Below, in pieces: positions 1-9,751 of a stretch of 37,860 nucleotides of DNA; position 1 is the first letter of the stretch; each line of letters opens with the position of its first letter. The notes under the pieces are model-generated. The model saw only the letters and a list, made by a program, of their open reading frames with translations, was not told the origin of the DNA and searched no databases. The translations under genes and the position numbers were made by a program. The stretch is from Nostoc calcicola FACHB-3891. Its GTDB lineage: Bacteria; Cyanobacteriota; Cyanobacteriia; Cyanobacteriales; Nostocaceae. The stretch is from contig NZ_JACJRQ010000064.1 in NCBI RefSeq assembly GCF_014697355.1, positions 1-37,860 on the forward strand, given 5' to 3'.

Positions 1-114
1 GAGTCTTTGATACTCATTAATGAACCTCAGAACTCCGTTAATGAGTCTTTGATACTCATTAATGAACCTCAGAACTCCTTTAATGAGTCTTTGATACTCA
101 TTAATGAACCTCAA
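1..114. repeat. 42-bp tandem repeat, about 2.7 copies
   Basis: Copies begin at 1, 43 and 85, each opening GAGTCTTTGATACTCATTAA. The first two differ by a base or so, and the third diverges after about 30 bp. The unit contains the small inverted pair GAGT...ACTC. The array runs off the left edge of the window, so the copy number is a minimum. An ATG inside the third copy (104) is in frame with the ABC transporter downstream but is unlikely to be its real start. Confidence 0.9.
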
Positions 115-187
115 AGACTTATACCCCCTACCCCCTGCCCCCTGCCCCCTGCCCGATCTCAAGAATAATTATTTCGCCGACCTCCTT

Positions 188-1936
188 ATGAAAGTCCGCT
201 CTAGTTACTGGCAACTGTTGCCTTATCTGTGGCCCCAATGGCCGCTGTTAGTTCGGGGATTAGCTTGTATCTTAGGATTTGTGTTGCTCACCCTAGCACT
301 GCCCTACCTAGCAGGTCAGGTCGCTCTTTTTGTCGGCCAGGGAAATGTTAACCAGATTGCCTACTGGCTCGGACTAGGTACTTTAGTATTTTTGTTTCGA
401 GGGCTTTGTCAATACGGGCAGAATGTCTTTATGATTGCTGCCGCTCTCAATATGGTTTTAAACTTGCGTAAGCGGGTTTACGCTCACCTGCACAAACTTG
501 GATTAGATTATTTTGAAACCACACAGACAGGTGACTTAACTTATCGCCTGACTGAAGATATCGATCGCGTAGGCGAGATTGTAGACAAGTTATCCCATCA
601 GTTTCTTTCCAATCTCTTGCAGTTAATTGCGATTCCCATTTACATGCTCTACCTGAATTGGCAACTCACCCTTGCTAGTTTTGTTTTAGCTCCCTTGATG
701 GCTTGGTTGATTGGGCTATTTGGTCAGCGATTACTTGTGCTATCTCGCCAGAGTCAAAATCAGGTTTCCAATTTGTCGGCGCTGCTAACTGAAGTTTTTA
801 GCGGGATTCGCGTCGTTCAAGCTTTTGCAGCACAAGGGTATGAAGTCAAGCGATTCAATCAAGAAGCAGAAAGTAATCGCAAAGCTAAGTATCGCGCCCT
901 ACAACTCAAATCCATTCAGTTTCCCGTTGTTGGTTTTTTGGAAGCAGTTAGCATTATGCTGCTGTTTCTATTGGGAGGATGGCAAATTTCTCAGAATCAA
1001 CTGACATCTCAAGGCTTTATCAGTTTCTTAGCTGCTGTGGCTATCCTGATTCAGCCAATCGATTTGTTGATTAGCAATTACAACGAATACAAACAAACTG
1101 AGGCTTCTGTAGAACGCATCTTTGAATTGATGGCTCAGCAGCCTAGTTTAAGCGAAAAATCCAATGCTAGAGAACTACCGCGAGTTGCTGGCAAGGTAGA
1201 GTATCGTCATGTGAATTTTGCCTACGATCCCGGCCAGCCAGTCCTCAAGGATCTCTGTTTGGATGCTTCACCTGGTAGTGTTATTGCCTTGGTTGGTTCT
1301 TCTGGGGCGGGGAAATCAACATTAATTAACCTTTTACTTCGCTTCTACGATCCTCAAGCTGGCGAAATTCTGATTGATGATATTGATATCCGCGATGTCA
1401 CACTTACCAGTTTGCGCCGTCAAATTGGCATTGTTCCCCAAGACATTGCGCTTTTTTCGGGAACGATCGCCCAAAATATCGGTTACGGTCAGGAAGAATT
1501 GAATTTAGCAGCAATTGAAGAAGCAGGAAAGATTGCCAACGCTCACTCGTTTATCACCCAGTTTTCCCAAGGTTACCATAGCTGGGTAGGCGAACGCGGG
1601 GTTAACCTATCTGGAGGACAACGCCAAAGATTAGCGATCGCCAGAGCAATTGTCAACGATCCGCGAATTCTCATTCTGGATGAAGCGACTTCTGCTTTGG
1701 ATTCGGAATCAGAAGCACTCGTTCAAGAGGCGATCGAGCGAGTCATGCAAAACCGTACCGTGTTTATTATCGCCCATCGCTTGAGCAGCGTTCGCCGCGC
1801 TGACTGCATTCTCGTACTCGAACAAGGACAAGTGGTTGAAGCTGGTACCCACACCTCCCTCTTGTCTCAAGAAGGACGCTATGCCCGTTTTTATGCCCAG
1901 CAGTTTTATTCTGGTGAAGGAGTGAGTAGGGAGTAG
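188..1936 (+). CDS. ABC exporter half-transporter (permease fused to ATPase)
   Basis: This is an MsbA-like ABC exporter: an N-terminal six-helix membrane domain (about residues 10-300 from the start at 188) followed by a nucleotide-binding domain. Visible motifs are Walker A GSSGAGKST (from about residue 370), signature LSGGQRQR (about 474), Walker B ILILDEATSALD (about 494) and the H-loop IIAHRLSS (His about 529). It would work as a homodimer in the membrane; the substrate cannot be told. The frame is open back to an ATG at 104, but that ATG lies in a tandem repeat and the extra 28 residues include a low-complexity PLPPAPCPLP stretch from a CCCCCTGC-type repeat, so I prefer 188. No clear ribosome site supports either start. 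The last residues (GEGVSRE) are encoded by a GAGTAGGGAGTAGGGG repeat. No peptidase C39 domain is present, so it is not an obvious type I secretion ATPase. Confidence 0.9.
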   Translation: MKVRSSYWQLLPYLWPQWPLLVRGLACILGFVLLTLALPYLAGQVALFVGQGNVNQIAYWLGLGTLVFLFRGLCQYGQNVFMIAAALNMVLNLRKRVYAHLHKLGLDYFETTQTGDLTYRLTEDIDRVGEIVDKLSHQFLSNLLQLIAIPIYMLYLNWQLTLASFVLAPLMAWLIGLFGQRLLVLSRQSQNQVSNLSALLTEVFSGIRVVQAFAAQGYEVKRFNQEAESNRKAKYRALQLKSIQFPVVGFLEAVSIMLLFLLGGWQISQNQLTSQGFISFLAAVAILIQPIDLLISNYNEYKQTEASVERIFELMAQQPSLSEKSNARELPRVAGKVEYRHVNFAYDPGQPVLKDLCLDASPGSVIALVGSSGAGKSTLINLLLRFYDPQAGEILIDDIDIRDVTLTSLRRQIGIVPQDIALFSGTIAQNIGYGQEELNLAAIEEAGKIANAHSFITQFSQGYHSWVGERGVNLSGGQRQRLAIARAIVNDPRILILDEATSALDSESEALVQEAIERVMQNRTVFIIAHRLSSVRRADCILVLEQGQVVEAGTHTSLLSQEGRYARFYAQQFYSGEGVSRE

Positions 1937-2002
1937 GGGTGAAGAGATTTTTCGGTTATGTTGTGTAATTTATTACATTAATTTTTGCCAAACAAACAGG
2001 AG

Positions 2003-2031
2003 GTAGGGGTTTAGCAGTGCTAAACCCCTAC
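2003..2031. repeat. REP-like palindrome, GTAGGG/CCCTAC family
   Basis: Two perfectly complementary 14-nt arms (left arm GTAGGGGTTTAGCA) flank a single central base. It lies 66 bp after the ABC transporter stop. No T-run follows, so a terminator role is only possible. It shares its outer GTAGGG/CCCTAC ends with the palindromes at 2181, 7904 and 37342. Confidence 0.85.
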
Positions 2032-2151
2032 AGTGTTTAGGTGTAATTAATTATGTTTACTCCTATTTGATTGCGTGAAAAAACTCGCCCTCAACTCGAA
2101 AAGGCTAATTCCCTACTCCCATCTTTCTTAAAAGCGATCGCACATTCGTTA

Positions 2152-2251
2152 GGGACTTCCAATTAAAAAAACATCCCACCGTAGGGGCGCACAGCTGTGC
2201 GCCCCTACAAATGTAAAAATAATTTGGGATAATTTATTTTTTGGAAGTCCC
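2152..2251. mobile_element. MITE-like element, GGGACTTCC termini
   Basis: A 100-bp element has terminal inverted repeats GGGACTTCCAA...(left) and ...TTGGAAGTCCC (right); the similarity continues through an A-rich tract to TCCCA/TGGGA, about 28 bp in all. It is flanked by TTA on both sides, which fits a 2-3-bp target duplication. The centre holds a perfect 28-bp palindrome (2181-2208) with the core CACAGCTGTG. No coding capacity. Mobilisation by a transposase elsewhere is inferred. Confidence 0.7.
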
Positions 2252-2356
2252 TTATCTTGTCATAAAATTGTCTCTTCCAATGCCAAGTACATCCGTGTTA
2301 ATGGGAACAATCTATGTAAACCAGAAAACATTAATATTCTAGGAAAAAATAAAAAT

Positions 2357-5300
2357 ATGGTAGCACTCACTGGTTATCAAATACATGAGCTAATTTATTC
2401 TGGCTCTAAAACTTTAGTGCATCGTGGCATTAGAGAATCAGATAAAAAGCCAGTAGTGATTAAACTGTTGCGGCGTGAGTATCCTACATTTTATGAACTT
2501 GTGCGGTTCCGCAACCAGTACACCATTGCGAAAAACCTGGATATTGACGGCATTATCAAAACTTATAGTCTGGAAAATTATCAAAACAGCTATGCCTTAA
2601 TCATGGAAGATTTGGGCGGTATTTCTCTCCAAGAAGAGATGGAGAAATATCCACAGGGAATGGGAAAAACTATCAATGGCTTGCAGACATTTTTTGACAT
2701 TGCTTTGCAAATTGTCTCCATTCTTGATGGACTGTATCAGAATCGAGTGATTCACAAAGACATCAAACCCGCCAACATTTTAATTAATCCCACCACAAAA
2801 GAAATAAGACTCATTGATTTTAGTATCGCTTCTCTACTTTCTAAGGAAACGCAAACTCTAACTAATCCAAATATTTTGGAAGGAACGTTAGCATACCTTT
2901 CTCCCGAACAAACTGGACGAATGAACCGGGGAATTGACTATCGCAGCGACTTTTATTCCTTGGGTGTCACTTTTTTTGAACTCCTCACTGGAGAGTTACC
3001 TTTTAAATCTGATGAACCGATGGAATTGCTGTATTGTCATTTGGCAAAGCTTCCACCACCAGCCCATACTCTCAATCCCAACATTCCCCCGATTCTTTCT
3101 GAGATTATCGCTAAACTGATGGCGAAAAATGCCGAAGACCGCTATCAGAGTGCTTTAGGTTTAAAATATGACTTAGAAATTTGCTGTTGTCAGTGGCGAG
3201 AAACTGGCAGTATTGAGGTGTTTGAGTTAGGAGTGCGGGATATTTGCGATCGCTTTATCATCCCAGAAAAACTCTACGGACGGCAAGCCGAAGTAGAAAG
3301 CCTACTCGCAGCATTCGAGAGGATAGCACAGGGAGATGGGGAGATGGGGAGATGGGGAGATGGGGAGAGAATTTCACCCCACACCTCCCACATTCCCAAT
3401 ACCAAATCCAAAATCGAAATGATTTTGGTAGCAGGTTTCTCTGGCGTTGGTAAAACTGCTGTTGTCAATGAAGTGCATAAACCCATTGTGCGATCGCGGG
3501 GTTATTTTATCAAAGGTAAATACGATCAATTTCAACGTAATATTCCCTTAGCAGCTTTCGTCCAAGCATTTCGAGATTTAATAGGGCAATTGTTGAGTGA
3601 AACCGATACTCAACTTGAACGATGGAAAGGCCAAATTCTGACAGCTTTGGGTGAAAATGCTCAGGTAATTATCGAAGTTATTCCCGAATTAGAAAAAATT
3701 ATTGGACAACAACCGCCAGTAGCTAAACTTTCAGGCAATGCTGGACAACATCGCTTTAATTTATTATTTCAGAAATTTATCCAAGTTTTCACGACCAAAG
3801 ACCATCCATTAGTGATATTTCTGGATGATTTGCAATGGGCAGATTCAGCATCTTTGAAGTTCATGCAATTGTTGATGTGTGAAGCTGAAATTAACTATAC
3901 GTTGCTTATTGGTGCTTACCGAGATAATGAAGTTTATCCAGCACATCCGTTAATGTTAACCTTAGGACAAATTGAGAAAACTGGAGCGAATATTCATACT
4001 ATTACTTTAGCTCCTCTCAAGCATACAGATCTAAATTATTTGATTGCAGATGTTCTCAACTGTGAATTAAATATCGCCCAACCTCTCACAGATTTAGTCT
4101 ATCAAAAAACTCAAGGTAATCCTTTATTTACTAATCAATTACTCAAGCTTCTGCACGAAGAAAAATTAATTATTTATAACTTGTATGCAGGTTATTGGCA
4201 ATGTGATATTGCCCAGGTTAAAGCAATAACATTTACTGATGATTTGGTAGAATTTCTGGTGCTTCAATTACAGAAGTTACCCCAAGCGACTCAAAAAGTT
4301 TTACAGCTTGCGGCTTGTATTGATAACCAATTTGACTTAGCAACTCTAGCAATTGTTCATGAAAAATCAAGTGCCGAGACAGCAGTAGATTTATGGAAAG
4401 CTTTACAAGAAGGTTTGGTCATACCCACAAGTGAAGTTTACAAGTTTTATCAACAGGAGTCAGAATTAATAATTCAGAATTCAGAATTTCAGCAACATAA
4501 TTCTCCTGATTTCTGTTCCTACAAGTTTTTACATGACCGCGTTCAGCAAGCTGCTTATTCTCTCATTCCTGAAGATCGAAAACAGGCAGTACATCTAAAA
4601 ATTGGGCGATTAATGTTGAAAAATATTTCGCCGGAACACCGCGAAGAACATGTGTTTAAATTAGTTAATCAGTTAAATTTAGGAAGTGAACTAATTACTC
4701 AGCCAGAGGAACAAGAAGAACTGGCAAAGTTAAACTTAACTGCAAGTCACAAAGCCAGAAATGCAACTGCTTACGAAGCTGCTGTAGAATACGCAAATTT
4801 TGGAATTCGTTTACTGAGAGAAAATTGTTGGCAATATCAGTATAATTTAGCTTTATCATTATACTCAACTTCTGCCGAGGTAGCTCATCTGAATGGTGAT
4901 TTTGAGCAGACAGAACAGTGGATACAACTAATATTACAACATGGCAAAACACTGATTGATAAAGTCAAAGCCTACGAAGTGAGAATCTTATCTCAGATAG
5001 CACAAAACAGGATGTTGTTAGCGATTAAAACAGGACTCCAAGTCCTAAAGCTATTGGGAGTACAACTGCCAGAACAGCCAACAATGGCAGATATTGGCAA
5101 GGGACTACAGGAGACGCAATTAGCTTTAAAGGGTAAATCTATTGAGGATTTACTAGACTTAGAGTTAATGACTGAGCCAGATAAGTTAGCAGCTATGAAT
5201 ATCTTGACAAATATAGCTGCTGCTGCTTATTTAGTTATCCCAGAACTTTATCCCTTAATATTATTTAAACAAGTTAATTTATCCCTACAGTATGGAAATA

Positions 5301-7876
5301 CTGCTAATTCTCTCTATGGATATCCATGTTACGGACTGATTTTGTGTGCTGTTGTCGGAGATGTCGAATCTGGCTATCAGTTCAGTCAACTTACTCTGAG
5401 ATTATTAGATAAATTGAATGCTAAAGAATTCATAGCTAAGACATATACAGTTATTTATGGTTCTTTGAGTTCTTGGAAGAAGCATATTAGAGAAATGTTG
5501 CATCCAATACAACTAGGCTATTCTAATGGAATAGAAACAGGAGATTTAGAATTTGCAGGTTATTGTGTATGGATTTATTCATTTAATGCATATTTGTCCG
5601 GAAAAGAACTAGTTTCTCTATCAGAAGAGATAGCAAATTATAGTCAGGTACTTAGGCAACTTCGCCAAGAACCATCCCTACATAAAAACGAACTTTATCG
5701 GCAGGTGATACTTAACTTACTTTCAAAAAACCAAAATCCTTGTTATTTAATTGGCGAAGCTTACAATGAAGAAATTATGTTACCGCTGCATCAGCAAGGA
5801 AATGATAAAACCATCATTTGTTTTTTGTATTTTAACAAATTAGTTCTCTGTTATTTATTTGCTGAATATCATCATGCTGTGGAAAATGCTGAATTAGCCC
5901 AAAATTATTTAGAAAGTGTACTTGGAAGTATTACTGTTCCTTTGTTTTATTTCTATGATTCTCTGAGCCAATTAGCCGTTTATTCTGATGTTTCCGAAGA
6001 CAGGCAAGCATTTATCCTTGAACGGGTTACACAGAGTCAAGAAAAAATGCAAATGTGGGCGGATCATGCTCCCATGAATCATTTACATAAGTTTTATTTA
6101 GTTGAGGCTGAACGCTATTGCATTCTGGGTGAATATATTCAAGCAATGGAAATGTACGATCGCGCCATTCATGGAGCCAAAGAAAACGAATATGTTCAAG
6201 AAGAAGCCCTCGCCCACGAACTCGCCGCTAAATTTTATTTGAAATGGGGTAAAGAGCAAATTGCCCAAACTTATCTGACGAAAGCTTACTACTGCTATGT
6301 TCGTTGGGGCGCTAAAGCTAAAGTCTCTGATTTAGAAAAACGCTATCCTCAATTACTCGCCCCGATTTTACAATGGGAAACAATTCGCTTCAATTCCACA
6401 GAAAAAACATCCACTCTCCAGAGTATATCCCTATCTACTTTTAGTTCTACTGCAACAATCTCATCCAACAGCAACAGTATTTCAGATGCTTTGGATTTAG
6501 CAACTGTTCTCAAAGCTTCTCAAGCATTATCTAGTGAAATTCATTTAGATAACTTGCTTTCGACATTAATACAAGTGGTGATGGAGAACACCGGAGCGAA
6601 AAAATCTGCTTTAATTTTACTGAGAAATAATATTTGGGTAATTGAAGCAATTGCCACATTCGATAAATCCCCAATTATCCTGCAATCTATCCCTATTGAA
6701 CTCAGCAAAGATATTCCCCTAACTCCTGTTAACTACGTCAAAAATACCTTAGAAACATTAGTAATTGATGATGCAACCCTAGAAAATTCCTTAGCATCAG
6801 ATTCCTACGTTATCCAACAAAAACCAAAGAGTTTATTGTGTACACCAATTCTCCATCAAGGAAAATTAATCGGCATTCTTTACTTAGAAAATAATTTAAT
6901 TGCTGGAGTATTTACACGCAATAGACTACAAGTTATCAATCTATTATGTTCTCAAGCTGCTATTTCCTTAGAAAATGCTTATCTGTATCAGCGATCGCAA
7001 GAGAATGCCCAACAATTACAACACTCTCTGAGAGATTTACAGCAGATGCAATTACAACTAGTGCAAAGTGAGAAAATGTCGGCATTAGGCAACTTAATTG
7101 CAGGTGTAGCTCATGAAATTAATAACCCTGTAGGCTTCATAGCTGGTAATATCCAACCTGCTGTTAATTTTATTAAAGATTTATTTCACCTCATCGACCT
7201 CTATCAGAAAAAATTTCCCCATCCAGGTACAGAAATTGTAGAAGAAATTGCTGCAATTGACCTAGAATATCTGCGAGAAGATTTACCAAAACTCATTGAT
7301 TCTATGAAGTTAGGTGTTAACCGTATTTTGAGTATTAGTAATAGTTTACGAACCTTTTCTAGGGCAGATACAGAACACAAAGTTGCTTTTAATATTCACG
7401 AAGGTATCGACAGCGCAATTTTGATTCTCAAGCATCGCCTCAAAGCATCAGAGAATCATCCAGAAATTCAAATCGTCAAAGATTATGGAAATATCCCTTT
7501 GATAGAATGTTTTCCTGGACAACTAAATCAGGTATTCATGAACTTGTTAGCAAATGCTATTGATGCTTTAGAAGAGGCAAATATTGGATGTGATTTTCAG
7601 GAAATTAATAATAAAATTCAAATTCACACTTGTTTGAATGAAGATAAAAATCAAGTTTTAATTCGCATTCAAGACAATGGTGTGGGAATGTCTGACAAGG
7701 TAAAACAAAAGATTTTTGAGCATTTATTTACAACTAAAGCTGTGGGGAAAGGTACAGGATTAGGATTAGCGATCGCTTGGCAAATTATTGTCGAAAAACA
7801 TGGCGGTACTCTGGAGGTAAATTCAGTACAGGGAGAAGGTTCAGAATTTGTAATTCAAATTCCGATTTCAATGTAA
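2357..7876 (+). CDS. Ser/Thr protein kinase - AAA ATPase - GAF - histidine kinase hybrid
   Basis: A 1839-residue cytosolic signalling protein of the cyanobacterial HstK type. Order of parts: a Ser/Thr kinase (about 1-270; VVIK lysine near 36, catalytic loop HKDIKPANILI near 132, DFS in place of DFG, GTLAYLSPEQTG activation segment); an AAA/STAND-like ATPase (Walker A GFSGVGKT near 360, Walker B VIFLDDLQWAD near 490); a long helical TPR-like middle; a GAF domain (about 1380-1550); and a histidine kinase with H-box HEINNP (His1586), N-box NLLANAIDALE, G1 DNGVGM and G2 GKGTGLGLAI. No receiver domain or membrane segment is seen. The start is preceded by AGGAAA. HKD instead of HRD and DFS instead of DFG are visible departures; the essential Asp residues are kept. 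Two short repeats lie in frame, at 3331-3368 and 4472-4489. The partner regulator is unknown. Confidence 0.93.
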   Translation: MVALTGYQIHELIYSGSKTLVHRGIRESDKKPVVIKLLRREYPTFYELVRFRNQYTIAKNLDIDGIIKTYSLENYQNSYALIMEDLGGISLQEEMEKYPQGMGKTINGLQTFFDIALQIVSILDGLYQNRVIHKDIKPANILINPTTKEIRLIDFSIASLLSKETQTLTNPNILEGTLAYLSPEQTGRMNRGIDYRSDFYSLGVTFFELLTGELPFKSDEPMELLYCHLAKLPPPAHTLNPNIPPILSEIIAKLMAKNAEDRYQSALGLKYDLEICCCQWRETGSIEVFELGVRDICDRFIIPEKLYGRQAEVESLLAAFERIAQGDGEMGRWGDGERISPHTSHIPNTKSKIEMILVAGFSGVGKTAVVNEVHKPIVRSRGYFIKGKYDQFQRNIPLAAFVQAFRDLIGQLLSETDTQLERWKGQILTALGENAQVIIEVIPELEKIIGQQPPVAKLSGNAGQHRFNLLFQKFIQVFTTKDHPLVIFLDDLQWADSASLKFMQLLMCEAEINYTLLIGAYRDNEVYPAHPLMLTLGQIEKTGANIHTITLAPLKHTDLNYLIADVLNCELNIAQPLTDLVYQKTQGNPLFTNQLLKLLHEEKLIIYNLYAGYWQCDIAQVKAITFTDDLVEFLVLQLQKLPQATQKVLQLAACIDNQFDLATLAIVHEKSSAETAVDLWKALQEGLVIPTSEVYKFYQQESELIIQNSEFQQHNSPDFCSYKFLHDRVQQAAYSLIPEDRKQAVHLKIGRLMLKNISPEHREEHVFKLVNQLNLGSELITQPEEQEELAKLNLTASHKARNATAYEAAVEYANFGIRLLRENCWQYQYNLALSLYSTSAEVAHLNGDFEQTEQWIQLILQHGKTLIDKVKAYEVRILSQIAQNRMLLAIKTGLQVLKLLGVQLPEQPTMADIGKGLQETQLALKGKSIEDLLDLELMTEPDKLAAMNILTNIAAAAYLVIPELYPLILFKQVNLSLQYGNTANSLYGYPCYGLILCAVVGDVESGYQFSQLTLRLLDKLNAKEFIAKTYTVIYGSLSSWKKHIREMLHPIQLGYSNGIETGDLEFAGYCVWIYSFNAYLSGKELVSLSEEIANYSQVLRQLRQEPSLHKNELYRQVILNLLSKNQNPCYLIGEAYNEEIMLPLHQQGNDKTIICFLYFNKLVLCYLFAEYHHAVENAELAQNYLESVLGSITVPLFYFYDSLSQLAVYSDVSEDRQAFILERVTQSQEKMQMWADHAPMNHLHKFYLVEAERYCILGEYIQAMEMYDRAIHGAKENEYVQEEALAHELAAKFYLKWGKEQIAQTYLTKAYYCYVRWGAKAKVSDLEKRYPQLLAPILQWETIRFNSTEKTSTLQSISLSTFSSTATISSNSNSISDALDLATVLKASQALSSEIHLDNLLSTLIQVVMENTGAKKSALILLRNNIWVIEAIATFDKSPIILQSIPIELSKDIPLTPVNYVKNTLETLVIDDATLENSLASDSYVIQQKPKSLLCTPILHQGKLIGILYLENNLIAGVFTRNRLQVINLLCSQAAISLENAYLYQRSQENAQQLQHSLRDLQQMQLQLVQSEKMSALGNLIAGVAHEINNPVGFIAGNIQPAVNFIKDLFHLIDLYQKKFPHPGTEIVEEIAAIDLEYLREDLPKLIDSMKLGVNRILSISNSLRTFSRADTEHKVAFNIHEGIDSAILILKHRLKASENHPEIQIVKDYGNIPLIECFPGQLNQVFMNLLANAIDALEEANIGCDFQEINNKIQIHTCLNEDKNQVLIRIQDNGVGMSDKVKQKIFEHLFTTKAVGKGTGLGLAIAWQIIVEKHGGTLEVNSVQGEGSEFVIQIPISM
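3331..3368 (+). repeat. 8-bp tandem repeat inside the kinase gene
   Basis: GGGAGATG is repeated 4.75 times in the linker between the kinase and ATPase domains. Eight is not a multiple of three, so the repeat is read in successive frames and encodes GDGEMGRWGDGE. It ends in phase, and Walker A follows about 20 residues later. Expansion or contraction by one unit would break the gene. Confidence 0.85.
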
Positions 7877-7903
7877 GTTCATCTATTTGAACCACAATCC
7901 TCG

Positions 7904-7931
7904 GTAGGGTAGCACAGCTGTGCTACCCTAC
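7904..7931. repeat. 28-bp perfect palindrome, first of a pair with 37342
   Basis: The left half is GTAGGGTAGCACAG and the right half its exact complement. It starts 27 bp after the kinase stop. Outer arms ACCAC (7891-7895) and GTGGT (7935-7939) could extend the stem. The same 28 bp recur at 37342-37369, also followed by ATTTACCTGAAA. No T-run, so it is not a typical intrinsic terminator. Confidence 0.9.
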
Positions 7932-7980
7932 AACGTGGTCTATTTACCTGAAAATAGCTGTAAACTACAATACAGCTCAT

Positions 7981-8110
7981 TTATACCATTTCTTTGTGAG
8001 TCAGCGCCAAATTTTCTTAGCTTCTTCTTCTTTCTTTCTTTGTGTACTTTGCGTCCTTTGCGGTTCGTTTCTCATATAGTTTGGCGCATCTTCATACAGA
8101 ATTGGTATTA
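7981..8110. mobile_element. MITE-like element, TTATACC...GGTATTA termini (copy A)
   Basis: The 130-bp element has imperfect 31-bp terminal inverted repeats: left TTATACCATTTCTTTGTGAG..GCGCCAAA, right complement TAATACCAATTCTGTATGAA..GCGCCAAA, matching at 23 of 31 positions. The same ends bound copy B at 11161-11297, and the left end recurs at 25653. TA at both edges suits IS630/mariner-type mobilisation, which is an inference. No intact protein is encoded. Confidence 0.7.
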
Positions 8111-8205
8111 AGGCTAAAACTCTTTTTTTTAAGACAATCAGGTTCAGTTAAGGCTAAAACTCTTGGTCAAATTAAATTTTTTTACGAACCGCAAAGGACG
8201 CAAAG
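8047..8205. repeat. 22-bp inverted repeat bridging the 3' edge of the MITE
   Basis: The sequence at 8047-8068 (CTTTGCGTCCTTTGCGGTTCGT) recurs exactly inverted at 8184-8205. Between them, TTAAGGCTAAAACTCTT occurs twice directly (8108 and 8148). The left arm lies inside the MITE-like element and the right arm outside it. This fills most of the gap between the convergent kinase and amidohydrolase genes; I see no gene there. Confidence 0.8.
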
Positions 8206-8269
8206 GACGCAAAGAGAAGAAAGCAATGCTCAATTGAACTGTATTGAATTAAACTATATTTTTTGTGTT

Positions 8270-9670
8270 TCACAACCCCATAACTGTGCGATAGTGTGCT
8301 TCAATTTGTGCCACAGTCTCAGATTTTCGCTTGGTTTCCCATTGACTGCGATTAAATAATTCTTGCCGCAATTCGTCAACATTAACTGTTGTAAATTTAC
8401 CATCTGCAACAATTGGCTTGCCATTCACCCAAGCACTATGAACAACATTACTAGGACGACCCAATACTAACAAACCAATGGGATCTGTACGCGGAAGTAA
8501 TGATAAATTTGTGAGGTCATAAAGTACCAAATCGGCTTGTTTACCAACACTTAAAGAACCGAGTCGATCGGCAAGATTCAATCCTTTTGCACCACCTAAT
8601 GATGCCATTTCTACTGATTGTCGGGGCGTAATCCAGTGCTGATAATCTACATCTGTAACATTATGTAAAATTGAACCAATTTTAATCGCTTCTAACAAAT
8701 CTTGGGAGTCATTACTAGAGGCACCATCACAACCAAAAGTGACATTAACTCCTGCTTGGCGATATTTTAAAATCGGGGCGATGCCACTGCCTAAACGTAA
8801 ATTACTTAAGGGATTATGAACAACTGTAGATTGAGTTTCGGCGAGAATAGCGATATCAGCATCATTTAACCAGACGCAATGGGCTAGAGAAGTTTTATTG
8901 CTTAAATATCCAATTCTTTGCAAATGTTCTACAGCTGTACAACCGTACTTTTCTTGGGCGAGTTTTTCCTGTGCCCTGGTTTCTAGTAAATGGGAATGAC
9001 GACAAAGATTGTAGCGATCGCTTAATTCAATACATCCTGCAAACAAAGCATCTGTACACAATTGTATCCCCGTTGGTGCCACTAAAATATTCACACCCTC
9101 TTCTGGGCGGTGAAACTGTCTCACCGCTTCTTCGATAATGTCCAATGTGGCCGCAGTCGAGCGATAATAAGGCTCATGATTTTGTGTTGACTCCCCAGAT
9201 GGAATACCAGCGGTGAGGGATTCATCTTGAATGAGGGGCGCGATAAAAGCCCGAATTCCCACTTCTGTGTAAGCGCGAGTTGCAATGGCGATGGTTTCTA
9301 ACTCTTGTCCTGGAATTAACACCAAGTGATCTACTACACTCGTCCCGCCGGAAAGTAAAGTTTCTACCGCCGTTCCCAAAGCGCTAAGATAAACTTGTTC
9401 AGTATCTAGGGGTGCAAAATCATACAGTTCCGCCAACCATAATTCTAAAGGCAAAGCCGACATAATCCCCCGTTGCCACATCTCCGAAGAGTGGGTGTGG
9501 GCGTTGAAAAAGCCAGGAAGCAGCAACTTATTTTTACCATCGATGGCTGTACCGATTACCTCTAAATTCGGGGCAATGGCAGCGATTGTACCATCTACAA
9601 CTTGTACATCTACTGTTGCGTAATCATCAGTAGTAGCAATTAAAACATTTTGGATAGTGAAACTTAACAT
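8270..9670 (-). CDS. TRZ/ATZ-family amidohydrolase (deaminase/chlorohydrolase type)
   Basis: This is a 466-residue cytosolic metal-dependent hydrolase of the AtzA/TrzA/SsnA branch. Metal-site residues are visible: His58 and His60 in NAHTH, His227 in HSHLLET, His264 in AHCVWL and Asp315 in FGCDGASSND. Length and order fit the family, whose members deaminate or dechlorinate purines, pyrimidines, triazines or thioadenosine; the substrate here is not readable. It is divergent from a cysteine hydrolase plus cupin pair across an 81-bp gap, suggesting co-regulation and a shared nitrogenous-ring or ureide pathway (inference). The stop lies near the palindromes and MITE that separate it from the convergent kinase gene. 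Confidence 0.9.
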   Translation of the reverse strand: MLSFTIQNVLIATTDDYATVDVQVVDGTIAAIAPNLEVIGTAIDGKNKLLLPGFFNAHTHSSEMWQRGIMSALPLELWLAELYDFAPLDTEQVYLSALGTAVETLLSGGTSVVDHLVLIPGQELETIAIATRAYTEVGIRAFIAPLIQDESLTAGIPSGESTQNHEPYYRSTAATLDIIEEAVRQFHRPEEGVNILVAPTGIQLCTDALFAGCIELSDRYNLCRHSHLLETRAQEKLAQEKYGCTAVEHLQRIGYLSNKTSLAHCVWLNDADIAILAETQSTVVHNPLSNLRLGSGIAPILKYRQAGVNVTFGCDGASSNDSQDLLEAIKIGSILHNVTDVDYQHWITPRQSVEMASLGGAKGLNLADRLGSLSVGKQADLVLYDLTNLSLLPRTDPIGLLVLGRPSNVVHSAWVNGKPIVADGKFTTVNVDELRQELFNRSQWETKRKSETVAQIEAHYRTVMGL

Positions 9671-9751
9671 ATTTAACCTTGATTAAGCGATCGCATTTTC
9701 AACTGAGTTTCAAGTTACAAAATAGAAAATGGTATTGGCTATTGCAATTTT

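Noticed and set aside
104..187. N-terminal extension of the ABC transporter from the ATG at 104
   Set aside because: The ATG is inside a 42-bp tandem repeat and the extra residues are low-complexity repeat translation; the family-like start is at 188.
188..1936. ABC transporter as the type I exporter of the RTX protein
   Set aside because: It lacks a C39-like domain, has no HlyD partner nearby and is 30 kb away; no evidence links them.
8042..8359. Plus-strand frame of 105 residues
   Set aside because: It spans the MITE and inverted repeat and overlaps the end of the amidohydrolase in antisense.
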